This document shows positions 1 through 6,278 of a stretch of DNA of 6,278 nucleotides, piece by piece. Under the pieces are notes generated by a model. The model was not told where the DNA came from and made no database searches. It worked only from the letters and a program-made list of their open reading frames with translations. This DNA comes from Candidatus Cloacimonadota bacterium (lineage in GTDB: Bacteria; Cloacimonadota; Cloacimonadia; JGIOTU-2). The translations under genes and the position numbers were made by a program. The stretch is from NCBI GenBank assembly GCA_014384665.1, contig JACNFI010000053.1, forward strand, positions 1 through 6,278, in the 5' to 3' direction. Position 1 is the first letter of the stretch. Each line of letters opens with the position of its first letter.

Positions 1-28
1 TATCAAATATCAAATACCAAATATAAAA
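1..28. repeat. Four-copy 7-bp tandem repeat, consensus TATCAAA
   Basis: The window opens with four contiguous heptamers: TATCAAA, TATCAAA, TACCAAA and TATAAAA. The first two are identical, and the third and fourth each differ from them at one position. The array may extend left beyond the window edge, so the true copy number is unknown. It lies in non-coding DNA upstream of the first gene, and no function can be assigned. Short AT-rich tandem arrays of this kind arise by slippage and are common in intergenic DNA of some uncultured bacteria. Confidence 0.7.
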
Positions 29-60
29 GGATTAGTCTTCGGAGATTTTGTTTTGGAATG

Positions 61-112
61 ATTTGACATTTGGGTTTTGTCATTTTATTTGACATTAGGA
101 ATTTGTCCCCGC
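61..112. repeat. Degenerate 26-bp tandem duplication with TTTGAC/TTTGTC units
   Basis: Bases 61-86 and 87-112 align without gaps at 18 of 26 positions. Both begin with the identical decamer ATTTGACATT (61-70 and 87-96), and both carry TTTGTC fifteen bases after the start (76-81 and 102-107). The result is an alternating series TTTGAC, TTTGTC, TTTGAC, TTTGTC at 62, 76, 88 and 102. The second copy runs into the GC-rich hairpin. TTGACA occurs in each unit and matches a -35 hexamer, but no good -10 follows at normal spacing, so I call this a repeat and not a promoter. Confidence 0.5.
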
Positions 113-123
113 GTCCGCGGGGA
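106..123. other. GC-rich intergenic hairpin (7-bp stem, 4-nt loop)
   Basis: Bases 106-112 (TCCCCGC) pair perfectly with 117-123 (GCGGGGA) around the tetranucleotide GTCC. Six of the seven pairs are G-C, in an otherwise very AT-rich intergenic region, so the structure stands out. It could act as a terminator of an upstream transcript, but no T-run follows on either strand (ATAGAAATT on the plus side, CAAATTCC on the minus side), so a classical intrinsic terminator is not supported. A dispersed intergenic repeat palindrome or an mRNA-stabilising hairpin is equally possible. Confidence 0.55.
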
Positions 124-226
124 TAGAAATTATTGGCTTTATTATTGATTAATATTTCCTTTTTGGTTCTGGCTTGTCCAGGTTAGGTAAATTAAGTTAA
201 TTATTCTGAAGATTTTATTAAATTTT

Positions 227-233
227 AAGGTGA
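227..233 (+). promoter_or_regulatory. Shine-Dalgarno sequence of the DUF2723 gene
   Basis: AAGGTGA (extending to AAGGTGAT, 227-234) lies just upstream of the ATG at 237. It is complementary to the conserved 3' end of 16S rRNA (the ATCACCTT stretch). The AAGG core ends six bases before the start codon, an ordinary spacing, and this supports 237 as the true start. The following secA gene has no comparable sequence. Confidence 0.75.
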
Positions 234-236
234 TAT

Positions 237-2900
237 ATGAATCTTAAAAATTCAAGGCTTCTAAATTTGGCAGTTAAATCAAATATAAACAAAAGAACGA
301 ATGCTATTATTGCTTTTCTAATTTTTATAGTAGTTTTTTTAATTTATTTTATCACTAAACCCGCCTCACTTTCCTTCTGGGATTGTGGAGAATATGTTGC
401 TTGTAGTAGTATTTTAGGTGTTCCACATCCTCCAGGAAATCCATTTTATATCATCCTGGGGAAATTTATTACAATGTTACCAATTGGATTGTCTGATGCT
501 CAGGCAGTAAGCCTTCTTTCAATTATTTTCAGTTCCTTTGCTATACTTTTTGCATATCTTTCAATTGTAAAATTAGTTGCAATATTTGAAAATAAGCCAT
601 TTTATTGCTATTTTGCAGGAATTATTGGTTCGTTATTTATTGCTTTTTCTACCGAGCTCTGGATAAATGCAATTGAGGCAGAAGTATATGGTGGTCTTTC
701 CTTTTTTATTTCTCTGATAATTTGGCTAACATTGATATGGACTGAAAAATCTAAGGATTTTGACCATCAAAATATTTTGCTACTTATCATATTTTTATTC
801 TTTCTTGGATTTGGAGTTCACCAAACAACATTACAAATTGCACCAGCAATCTTATTGATTGTAATATTACCTTTGATAAAATTTGATAAATCATTTATTA
901 CAAAACTTATTATTTATTCTGTAATTGCATTTGTTCTATATTTATTTTTTAATCAGATTAAGCAGGAAGGTCAAAGCTTAGAAATAGGAAAATATGTTTT
1001 TGTGGTTTTCATTATCGGATTATTGGTTTACTATTTACGAAGTTATGTAGAGACACGGGTATGGATTCTTGCTCTTCTTATAATTATAATTGGTATAAGT
1101 ACACATTTAATACTTCCGATAAGAGCATCTGCACACCCATTTATAAATGAAGGTGATCCCTCTAACTGGCAAAGATTTTTGGATTATATTTTTAGAAAAC
1201 AATATGGCCCAACAAGCTTCTTTGTACGTAGAGGACCAATTTTATTTCAAATTGACCATCACTTTTTGAGATATTTTAGCTGGCAGTTTTTTGATGCTGA
1301 AGTGATTGGAAAATTTTTGCATATCTCAAAAAATTTTGTTCATTATATAGCTCAATTAGTTGTAATGATTTTGGGAATAACAGGTATTTACTATCAATTT
1401 AAAAAAAGCAAAAGGTCTTTTATCTATCTTGCATCACTTTTCTTTATGACAAGTATCGCTATGATTCTGGTTATGAACCTTTCTATTGATGAAGTAAGAA
1501 ACAGACCATACTTTTTTATCTCTGCGTATATCCTCTGGTCATTCTGGATTGGTATTGGAGCTATGGGTATTGTAAGATACTTTGCAAAGAGAATAAAAGC
1601 CCTTGGTGTGATATTATTAGTTATTTTGTTTCTTCTACCAGTAGTTAATATGGTTTCCCACTATCATAAAAATGATAGAAGTCAGGAACTTCTATCGCTT
1701 GAATATGGAACTAACTTTTTAAATGGGCTTGATAAAAATGCGATTATATTTACCAATGGAGATAATGATACCTTTCCTTTATGGTTTGCTCAAGCTGTAT
1801 ATGACCCCAATGCCGATGAATACCTTCTTGAAGATGATACTCTTAAATTTAGAGAAATTACCGGGTTATTAATTTCAGACAAAAAGGAAATACAAGCCCG
1901 CACCAAAAGATTACTAAATCAAGCTAGTATGGCAAAAAGGAACTTAAAAGGTATCAGAAAAGATATTAGCATTGCAAATCTTAGTTTGCTTAATACACCC
2001 TGGTATATTAAACAACTCAGAGATTATGAAGGTATTGAAATAAATCTGAAAGATAAGCAAATTGAAAGTATTAGACCTATGAAATTACCAAATGAGGCTG
2101 TTTTTAAAGTTGGAAAAATCTCAATCAATTTGAAAAAAGGGACAGAATTGTATATCAAAGACCAGATGGTGCTTCAGATTATTAAAGACAATTTTGGGAA
2201 AAGACCCATTTACTTCGCTGTGACAGTTGCTGACCGTGTAGGTTTTGATGATTATTTGCAAAGCGAAGGTATGGCAGATAGACTTTTAGATACAAGAGGG
2301 AAATACATGATAGACCCCGCACGACTTAATCATAATATAGAAAATGTGTTTGATTATTCTTCTATTTATAATGAGGATTTATACAAAGATAGGAATATGC
2401 GTCGTCTGATAAATAATTATGGCGCTGATTTTATGAGAATGTCCAATGTGTTCTATAAAAATAATGATTATGAAAATGCAATAAAATACCTTAAAAAAGC
2501 TTTAGATTTTATTGAAAGTAAAGATAAATATATTCCAAGTCTTTCAAATCTTTATGCTGAAATGGGTGATTATGAAAATGCTTACAATACAATTGCTCCT
2601 GTCGTTAAAAATGACCCAAGCAATGCCCAAATTGTATATCTTGCTTCTGATTACCTGAAAAATGCAGGAAATATAGATAAAGCTCTTACACTTCTTGATA
2701 CATTTATCACTAATAATCCAAAGCAAAAATACTTTGTTGAATTCTATCTTGATATTTGTGAAGAGAATAAAAAATATGAACAAGGTTTAAATCTTATCAA
2801 CAAAATTCTGAAGAAAACGCCAGATAATAAAAAGTATATTAATTATAAATTAAAATTTGAAAATTTTCTAAATCAACAGAAAAATAGTAAATCATCATAG
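237..2900 (+). CDS. DUF2723/TMEM260-like membrane O-mannosyltransferase-like protein with TPR tail
   Basis: This 887-residue integral membrane protein belongs to the DUF2723 (GT117, GT-C fold) family. Its eukaryotic member TMEM260 is a protein O-mannosyltransferase; the donor and acceptor of the bacterial members are not well established. Family hallmarks seen: FWDCGE at 47-52 in the first external loop, whose D49 and E52 are candidate catalytic or metal-binding acids; GVPHPPGNP at 61-69; AEVYGG at 148-153; PIRASAHPFINEGDP at 294-308; NDRS at 479-482; and TNGDNDTFPLW at 506-516. About 12-13 hydrophobic spans fill residues 22-473. A soluble domain follows (about 480-715), then four TPR-like helix pairs (735-758, 769-794, 802-828, 837-862). 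Residues 522-575 look like an inserted charged helical segment between the GDNDTFPLW block and the NLSLLNTPWY block (581-590), which are close together in the relatives I recall. The start is supported by a strong Shine-Dalgarno sequence. secA follows after 21 bases. Family assignment is firm; the enzymatic role is inferred. Confidence 0.9.
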   Translation: MNLKNSRLLNLAVKSNINKRTNAIIAFLIFIVVFLIYFITKPASLSFWDCGEYVACSSILGVPHPPGNPFYIILGKFITMLPIGLSDAQAVSLLSIIFSSFAILFAYLSIVKLVAIFENKPFYCYFAGIIGSLFIAFSTELWINAIEAEVYGGLSFFISLIIWLTLIWTEKSKDFDHQNILLLIIFLFFLGFGVHQTTLQIAPAILLIVILPLIKFDKSFITKLIIYSVIAFVLYLFFNQIKQEGQSLEIGKYVFVVFIIGLLVYYLRSYVETRVWILALLIIIIGISTHLILPIRASAHPFINEGDPSNWQRFLDYIFRKQYGPTSFFVRRGPILFQIDHHFLRYFSWQFFDAEVIGKFLHISKNFVHYIAQLVVMILGITGIYYQFKKSKRSFIYLASLFFMTSIAMILVMNLSIDEVRNRPYFFISAYILWSFWIGIGAMGIVRYFAKRIKALGVILLVILFLLPVVNMVSHYHKNDRSQELLSLEYGTNFLNGLDKNAIIFTNGDNDTFPLWFAQAVYDPNADEYLLEDDTLKFREITGLLISDKKEIQARTKRLLNQASMAKRNLKGIRKDISIANLSLLNTPWYIKQLRDYEGIEINLKDKQIESIRPMKLPNEAVFKVGKISINLKKGTELYIKDQMVLQIIKDNFGKRPIYFAVTVADRVGFDDYLQSEGMADRLLDTRGKYMIDPARLNHNIENVFDYSSIYNEDLYKDRNMRRLINNYGADFMRMSNVFYKNNDYENAIKYLKKALDFIESKDKYIPSLSNLYAEMGDYENAYNTIAPVVKNDPSNAQIVYLASDYLKNAGNIDKALTLLDTFITNNPKQKYFVEFYLDICEENKKYEQGLNLINKILKKTPDNKKYINYKLKFENFLNQQKNSKSS

Positions 2901-2921
2901 ATTGAAATATAGAATTATAAA

Positions 2922-5900
2922 ATGATGCAAAAAATTCTAACAAAAATTTTCGGAACGCAATTTGATAGAGAGATGCGGAAATTGCAGCCGATTGTTAATA
3001 AAATTAATACAGAATTTGAAAAATTGAGTTCTCTTTCTGATGAAGATTTGTCAGCAAAGACAACAGAGTTCAAACAAAAAATTCAAGAATATATTTCTGA
3101 CAAACAAGATAATTTAGACAAATTGCAAAAGCAATATGAACAAACCGTTGATGAAGATGAAAAGGATAAGATTGGCATTGAAATTGATGAAGCGAAAAAA
3201 ACTTTAGATGATTCCACTCAAGAAATATTAACTGAAATTCTTCCAGAAACCTATGCAGTGGTTAAGGAAACTTGCCATCGTCTTCTTGGTAAAAAATGGA
3301 AAATTAGAGGTCGTGAAATGGAATGGAATATGGTTCCTTATGATGTTCAATTAATTGGAGCAATAGCTTTGTATCAGGGTAAGGTAGCAGAAATGAAAAC
3401 TGGTGAAGGAAAAACACTTGTAGCAACTATGCCACTCTACCTAAATGCACTTGTTGGAAAAGGAGCACATATTGTTACAGTCAACGATTACCTTGCCCAG
3501 CGAGATGCCGAGTGGATGGGAGAAATATATAAATTTCTTGGTTTGTCTATAGGTTGTATTTATTCTGATATGGATTTTGAAGAGAAAAAAGCCCAATATC
3601 AATGTGATATTACTTATGGCACAAATAACGAATTTGGTTTTGACTATCTGCGCGATAATATGGCAGTTATACCAGAAGGGGTTGTGCAAAGAGGACATTT
3701 TTATTGTATTGTGGATGAAGCAGATAGCGTTCTTATTGATGAAGCAAGAACTCCTCTCATAATATCCGGGACTGTTGAGCATTCAAAAAATTTCTATAGA
3801 GAACTAAATCCTCAAATAAGAAATCTGGTTAAGAAACAATTGGCATTAGTAAATGGAATTCTTTCTGATGTTGATATGATTGTAAATCAAGGAATAGATG
3901 GAACTAATTCATTTGAATTTGGGGAAAAACTTCTAACCATAAAAAGAGCAGCACCAAAATCAAAACGCTTTCTAAAGCTTATTAAAGAAGGTAGATATAG
4001 AAAAGAGATGAATGATGTAGAGGGACAATATCTGCGAGAAAAACAACTGCATCTGATTGATGAGAAACTTTATTACACGATTGAAGAAAGTCAGCGAAGT
4101 GCAGAACTGAATGATATAGGACAGGAAGAATTATCCAAATATGATAGAACTCTTTTTGTTATGCCAGACCTTGATGAAGAGATAGAAAAAGTAAATCAAA
4201 ATGAAAAACTTACAGCAGAAGAAAAGCAAGCAAAAAAGCAAAAAATTCAGGCGGAATTCTTAGAAAAAAACGAGAAATTGCACAATATCAAACAAATGCT
4301 TGTTGCATACTCTCTATTTGAAAAAGATGTGGAATATATAGTAAAAGATGATAGAGTAATAATTGTTGACCAGTTTACAGGCAGGCTAATGCCTGGTCGT
4401 AGATTCAGTGAGGGACTACATCAAGCACTGGAAGCAAAGGAAATGGTTCACATTCAAGAAGCAACCCAAACCCTGGCTACCATTACTTTACAGAATTACT
4501 TCCGTATGTATACAAAACTTGCTGGAATGACAGGAACGGCTGTTACTGAAGCTACAGAATTTGAGGAGATTTACAAACTTCCTGTAATTGAAATTCCAAC
4601 AAATGAACCAGTTCGTAGAGTTGATTATGACGACCTGATTTTCCGCACAAAAAAAGAAAAATATAATGCTATTGTTGATGAGATTGAACATTGGTATTCC
4701 AAGAGACGTCCTGTTTTAGTCGGTACGATTTCAGTGGAGGTATCAGAAGTCATAAGTAGATTACTTAAAAGAAAAGGCGTTATACATGAGGTTTTGAATG
4801 CCAAATATCACCAGAAAGAAGCAGAGATTGTCGCCCATGCTGGTGAGTCTGGTGCAATTACAATTGCAACAAATATGGCTGGCAGAGGAACTGATATTAA
4901 ACTTGGACAAGGTATAGTAAAATGTCCTACTTGTTATATTAAGTGCTTAGAAAATTGCGACCAATCAGGAAGTAATGCACCAGAAAGCAGAGAAAATTGC
5001 CTGAAAAATGTCCCTTGTGGATTACATATCATTGGAACTGAAAGACACGAAAGTCGTAGAATTGATAGACAACTTCGTGGAAGAAGTGCCAGACAGGGTG
5101 ACCCTGGTTCATCAAGTTTTTATCTCTCATTAGAAGATGACCTGATGCGTATCTTTGGCTCTGACAGGATAGCAAATCTTATGTCTAAAATGGGATTACA
5201 AGATGGAGAAGCTATTAAACATCCCTGGATGACAAAAGCAGTTGAAAATGCACAGAAACGAGTTGAAGGACATAACTTTGAAACCAGAAAGCAATTGATT
5301 AAATACGATGATGTTATGAATCAGCAAAGAGAAGTCATCTATTCATATCGCAGAAAAGTGCTAAAAGGCCTTAATCTTCGTGATGAAATAATAGAAATGA
5401 TTTCAGATGCCGTTGGGAACAAAGTTTACGAATTCTTGGGTGAATCTCAGTATGAAGAGAACTGGCCTATTGAAGATTTATCCAGATGGTTCAGTAGCGA
5501 ATTGGGTGTTAAACTTTCATTATCAGGTATTGTGGAAAACATCCATTCTCAAGAAGCACTTGTTGATGAAATTGTCTCCCAGCTCAAAGAAGCATACAAG
5601 ACAAAAGAGAAAGGCTTTGAAGAACAGCAGCGAGCATTGGAAAGATACTCTTTGCTAAAAGTAGTTGATTCTGAATGGAAAGACCATCTATATGAAATGG
5701 ATAGATTAAAAGAAGGGATTGGATTCCGAGCTTATGCTCAGAAAGATCCACTAATTGAATATAAGAAAGAAAGTTACGAACTTTTTCTCAACCTAATTGA
5801 CAAGATAAAAGAAAAAGTCATTAAAAATGTATTTACACTTTATCCAGCAATCTATCATCAGGTTCAGCAAACTGATAAAGATATTGAGCTTTCTCATACT

Positions 5901-6098
5901 GCAAGAACTGCCTTTGATGCTGCGAGAGATCAAGCACAAACTGCTGGAAATCAAGTCGCACAAAATATTGTACCACAAAGAGAAGAAAGAGAACTACCCA
6001 AAAGAAAACCAATCCATGTTGAAAGAATTGGCAGAAATGACCCCTGCCCCTGTGGTAGTGGAAAAAAATATAAGTACTGCTGTGGAAGGAAAGGTTGA
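2922..6098 (+). CDS. secA: Preprotein translocase ATPase SecA, large FCB-type form
   Basis: SecA is the cytosolic and membrane-peripheral motor that uses ATP to drive preproteins through SecYEG. At 1058 aa it is longer than E. coli SecA (901 aa). Visible parts: N-terminus MMQKILTKIFG; a charged helical insertion at about 55-105; Walker A MKTGEGKT (158-165, K164); TYGTNNEFGFDYLRDNM (231-247); DEAD box at 265-268; an enlarged preprotein-crosslinking domain (about 284-470) with extra residues near 297-370; LAGMTGTA (533-540); NMAGRGTDI (651-659); a six-cysteine insertion (668-699); HIIGTERHESRRID (702-715) and motif VI QLRGRSARQGDPGSS (717-731); helical scaffold (YDDVMNQQR, 795-803); and a C-terminal zinc motif CXCX8CC (1042, 1044, 1053, 1054), which binds SecB or ribosomes in known SecAs. 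All ATPase motifs are intact. There is no Shine-Dalgarno sequence before the ATG at 2922, and the second ATG at 2925 is an alternative start. Close spacing to the upstream gene suggests co-transcription. Confidence 0.98.
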   Translation: MMQKILTKIFGTQFDREMRKLQPIVNKINTEFEKLSSLSDEDLSAKTTEFKQKIQEYISDKQDNLDKLQKQYEQTVDEDEKDKIGIEIDEAKKTLDDSTQEILTEILPETYAVVKETCHRLLGKKWKIRGREMEWNMVPYDVQLIGAIALYQGKVAEMKTGEGKTLVATMPLYLNALVGKGAHIVTVNDYLAQRDAEWMGEIYKFLGLSIGCIYSDMDFEEKKAQYQCDITYGTNNEFGFDYLRDNMAVIPEGVVQRGHFYCIVDEADSVLIDEARTPLIISGTVEHSKNFYRELNPQIRNLVKKQLALVNGILSDVDMIVNQGIDGTNSFEFGEKLLTIKRAAPKSKRFLKLIKEGRYRKEMNDVEGQYLREKQLHLIDEKLYYTIEESQRSAELNDIGQEELSKYDRTLFVMPDLDEEIEKVNQNEKLTAEEKQAKKQKIQAEFLEKNEKLHNIKQMLVAYSLFEKDVEYIVKDDRVIIVDQFTGRLMPGRRFSEGLHQALEAKEMVHIQEATQTLATITLQNYFRMYTKLAGMTGTAVTEATEFEEIYKLPVIEIPTNEPVRRVDYDDLIFRTKKEKYNAIVDEIEHWYSKRRPVLVGTISVEVSEVISRLLKRKGVIHEVLNAKYHQKEAEIVAHAGESGAITIATNMAGRGTDIKLGQGIVKCPTCYIKCLENCDQSGSNAPESRENCLKNVPCGLHIIGTERHESRRIDRQLRGRSARQGDPGSSSFYLSLEDDLMRIFGSDRIANLMSKMGLQDGEAIKHPWMTKAVENAQKRVEGHNFETRKQLIKYDDVMNQQREVIYSYRRKVLKGLNLRDEIIEMISDAVGNKVYEFLGESQYEENWPIEDLSRWFSSELGVKLSLSGIVENIHSQEALVDEIVSQLKEAYKTKEKGFEEQQRALERYSLLKVVDSEWKDHLYEMDRLKEGIGFRAYAQKDPLIEYKKESYELFLNLIDKIKEKVIKNVFTLYPAIYHQVQQTDKDIELSHTARTAFDAARDQAQTAGNQVAQNIVPQREERELPKRKPIHVERIGRNDPCPCGSGKKYKYCCGRKG

Positions 6099-6165
6099 AG
6101 AAAGGCAAAAGGTATAAAGAAATCTACACATAATGAGTTGTTGGATTAATAATCTATATTTGCCA

Positions 6166-6194
6166 ATATATTACTATAATTGACAGTAATATAT
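6166..6194. promoter_or_regulatory. Perfect 10-bp inverted repeat around TATAAT upstream of the third gene
   Basis: Bases 6166-6175 (ATATATTACT) are the exact reverse complement of 6185-6194 (AGTAATATAT), with a 9-base spacer. TATAAT (6175-6180) overlaps the left arm and the spacer, and TTGACA (6180-6185) overlaps the spacer and the right arm. The dyad lies 53 bases before the next start codon. It could be an operator over a promoter for the third gene, or a weak hairpin after secA. Only two of ten pairs are G-C and no T-run follows, so a strong terminator is unlikely. Neither hexamer has a good partner at about 17 bases, so the promoter reading is tentative. Confidence 0.35.
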
Positions 6195-6247
6195 CAATAA
6201 GTTACTTGGTAAAATAATAAAAAATGAAAACTAAATAAAGAAAATCT

Positions 6248-6278
6248 ATGAAAAAATTAATTATTCTTTTGAATTTTA
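6248..6278 (+). CDS. Start of an unidentified CDS, truncated by the window edge
   Basis: An ATG at 6248 opens a frame reading MKKLIILLNF up to the window end with no stop. Two lysines followed by a hydrophobic run are typical of the start of a signal peptide or N-terminal membrane anchor, so the product may be exported or a membrane protein. The upstream sequence is purine-rich (AAAGAAAA) but has no GGAG-type Shine-Dalgarno sequence, as is also the case for secA here. The gene lies on the same strand as secA, 149 bases after its stop, which makes an independent promoter plausible. Ten codons are too few to name the family, and a chance open frame cannot be excluded. Confidence 0.45.
   Translation, partial: MKKLIILLNF

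Noticed and set aside
89..94. TTGACA as a -35 box for the DUF2723 gene (also at 63-68)
   Set aside because: No TATAAT-like hexamer lies 16-18 bases downstream of either copy. The copy at 89 would place its -10 inside the GC-rich hairpin. They are better explained as part of the repeat.
106..123. Rho-independent terminator of an upstream gene
   Set aside because: The stem is strong enough, but there is no T-run after it on either strand.
190..202. Interrupted palindrome AATTAA-G-TTAATT upstream of the first gene
   Set aside because: It is short and made only of A and T in the arms, so it is expected by chance in this composition, and there is no paired promoter element to support an operator.
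3441..3782. Open frame of 113 codons on the minus strand inside secA
   Set aside because: It lies wholly within the conserved motor domain of SecA, its translation is low-complexity and Ile/Phe/Cys/Asn-rich, and it resembles no family. It is a shadow of the secA frame.
5077..5109. Motif VI variant RGRSARQGDPG instead of RGRSGRQGDAG in SecA
   Set aside because: Both motif arginines are kept and the Gly-to-Ala change is mild, so it does not suggest a defective ATPase.
5827..6117. Overlapping open frames on both strands at the 3' end of secA (plus 5827-6117, minus 5833-6108)
   Set aside because: SecA remains in frame to its C-terminal zinc motif, and neither alternative translation looks like a protein. 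The plus-strand frame running 19 bases past the secA stop is coincidence, not a frameshifted extension.
6222..6239. ATG-led mini frame (MKTK then stop) just before the third gene
   Set aside because: Four codons with no ribosome binding site; there is no reason to treat it as a leader peptide.

Overview
This window is AT-rich bacterial DNA carrying two complete, same-strand genes, the first ten codons of a third, and two short intergenic stretches. Gene 1 (237-2900) encodes a multi-spanning membrane protein of the DUF2723/TMEM260-like (GT-C fold, O-mannosyltransferase-like) family with a C-terminal TPR tail. Gene 2 (2922-6098) encodes SecA, the preprotein translocase ATPase. Only 21 bases separate them, so they are probably co-transcribed. 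A third gene begins at 6248 and runs off the window.

Organism: SecA has the large architecture (1058 aa) known from the Bacteroidetes/Chlorobi (FCB) side of the bacterial tree. It has an acidic helical insertion near the N-terminus, an enlarged preprotein-binding domain and a C-terminal zinc motif. Large DUF2723 proteins are also common in that group. The low GC content, the repeat-filled intergenic DNA and an unusual cysteine-rich SecA insertion suggest an uncultured FCB-type lineage, for example Cloacimonadota or a relative. This placement is inferred from memory of family features, not from an alignment.

Layout: 1-236 is intergenic, with a heptamer tandem repeat (1-28), a degenerate 26-bp repeat pair (61-112), a GC-rich hairpin (106-123) and a good Shine-Dalgarno sequence for gene 1. 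Positions 237-6098 are the two-gene block. Positions 6099-6247 are intergenic, with no convincing intrinsic terminator but a perfect 10-bp AT-rich inverted repeat around a TATAAT. Positions 6248-6278 are the start of a CDS with a signal-peptide-like N-terminus.

How the genes may work together: SecA pushes unfolded preproteins through SecYEG. A GT-C transferase facing the periplasm could glycosylate such chains as they emerge. Bacterial O-mannosylation is known to depend on Sec export in actinobacteria, so the pairing makes functional sense, but it remains an inference here. I found no CRISPR array, tRNA, rRNA, transposase or phage gene. The window is mostly housekeeping; the most notable features are the six-cysteine insertion in the SecA motor and the inserted segment in the DUF2723 protein.
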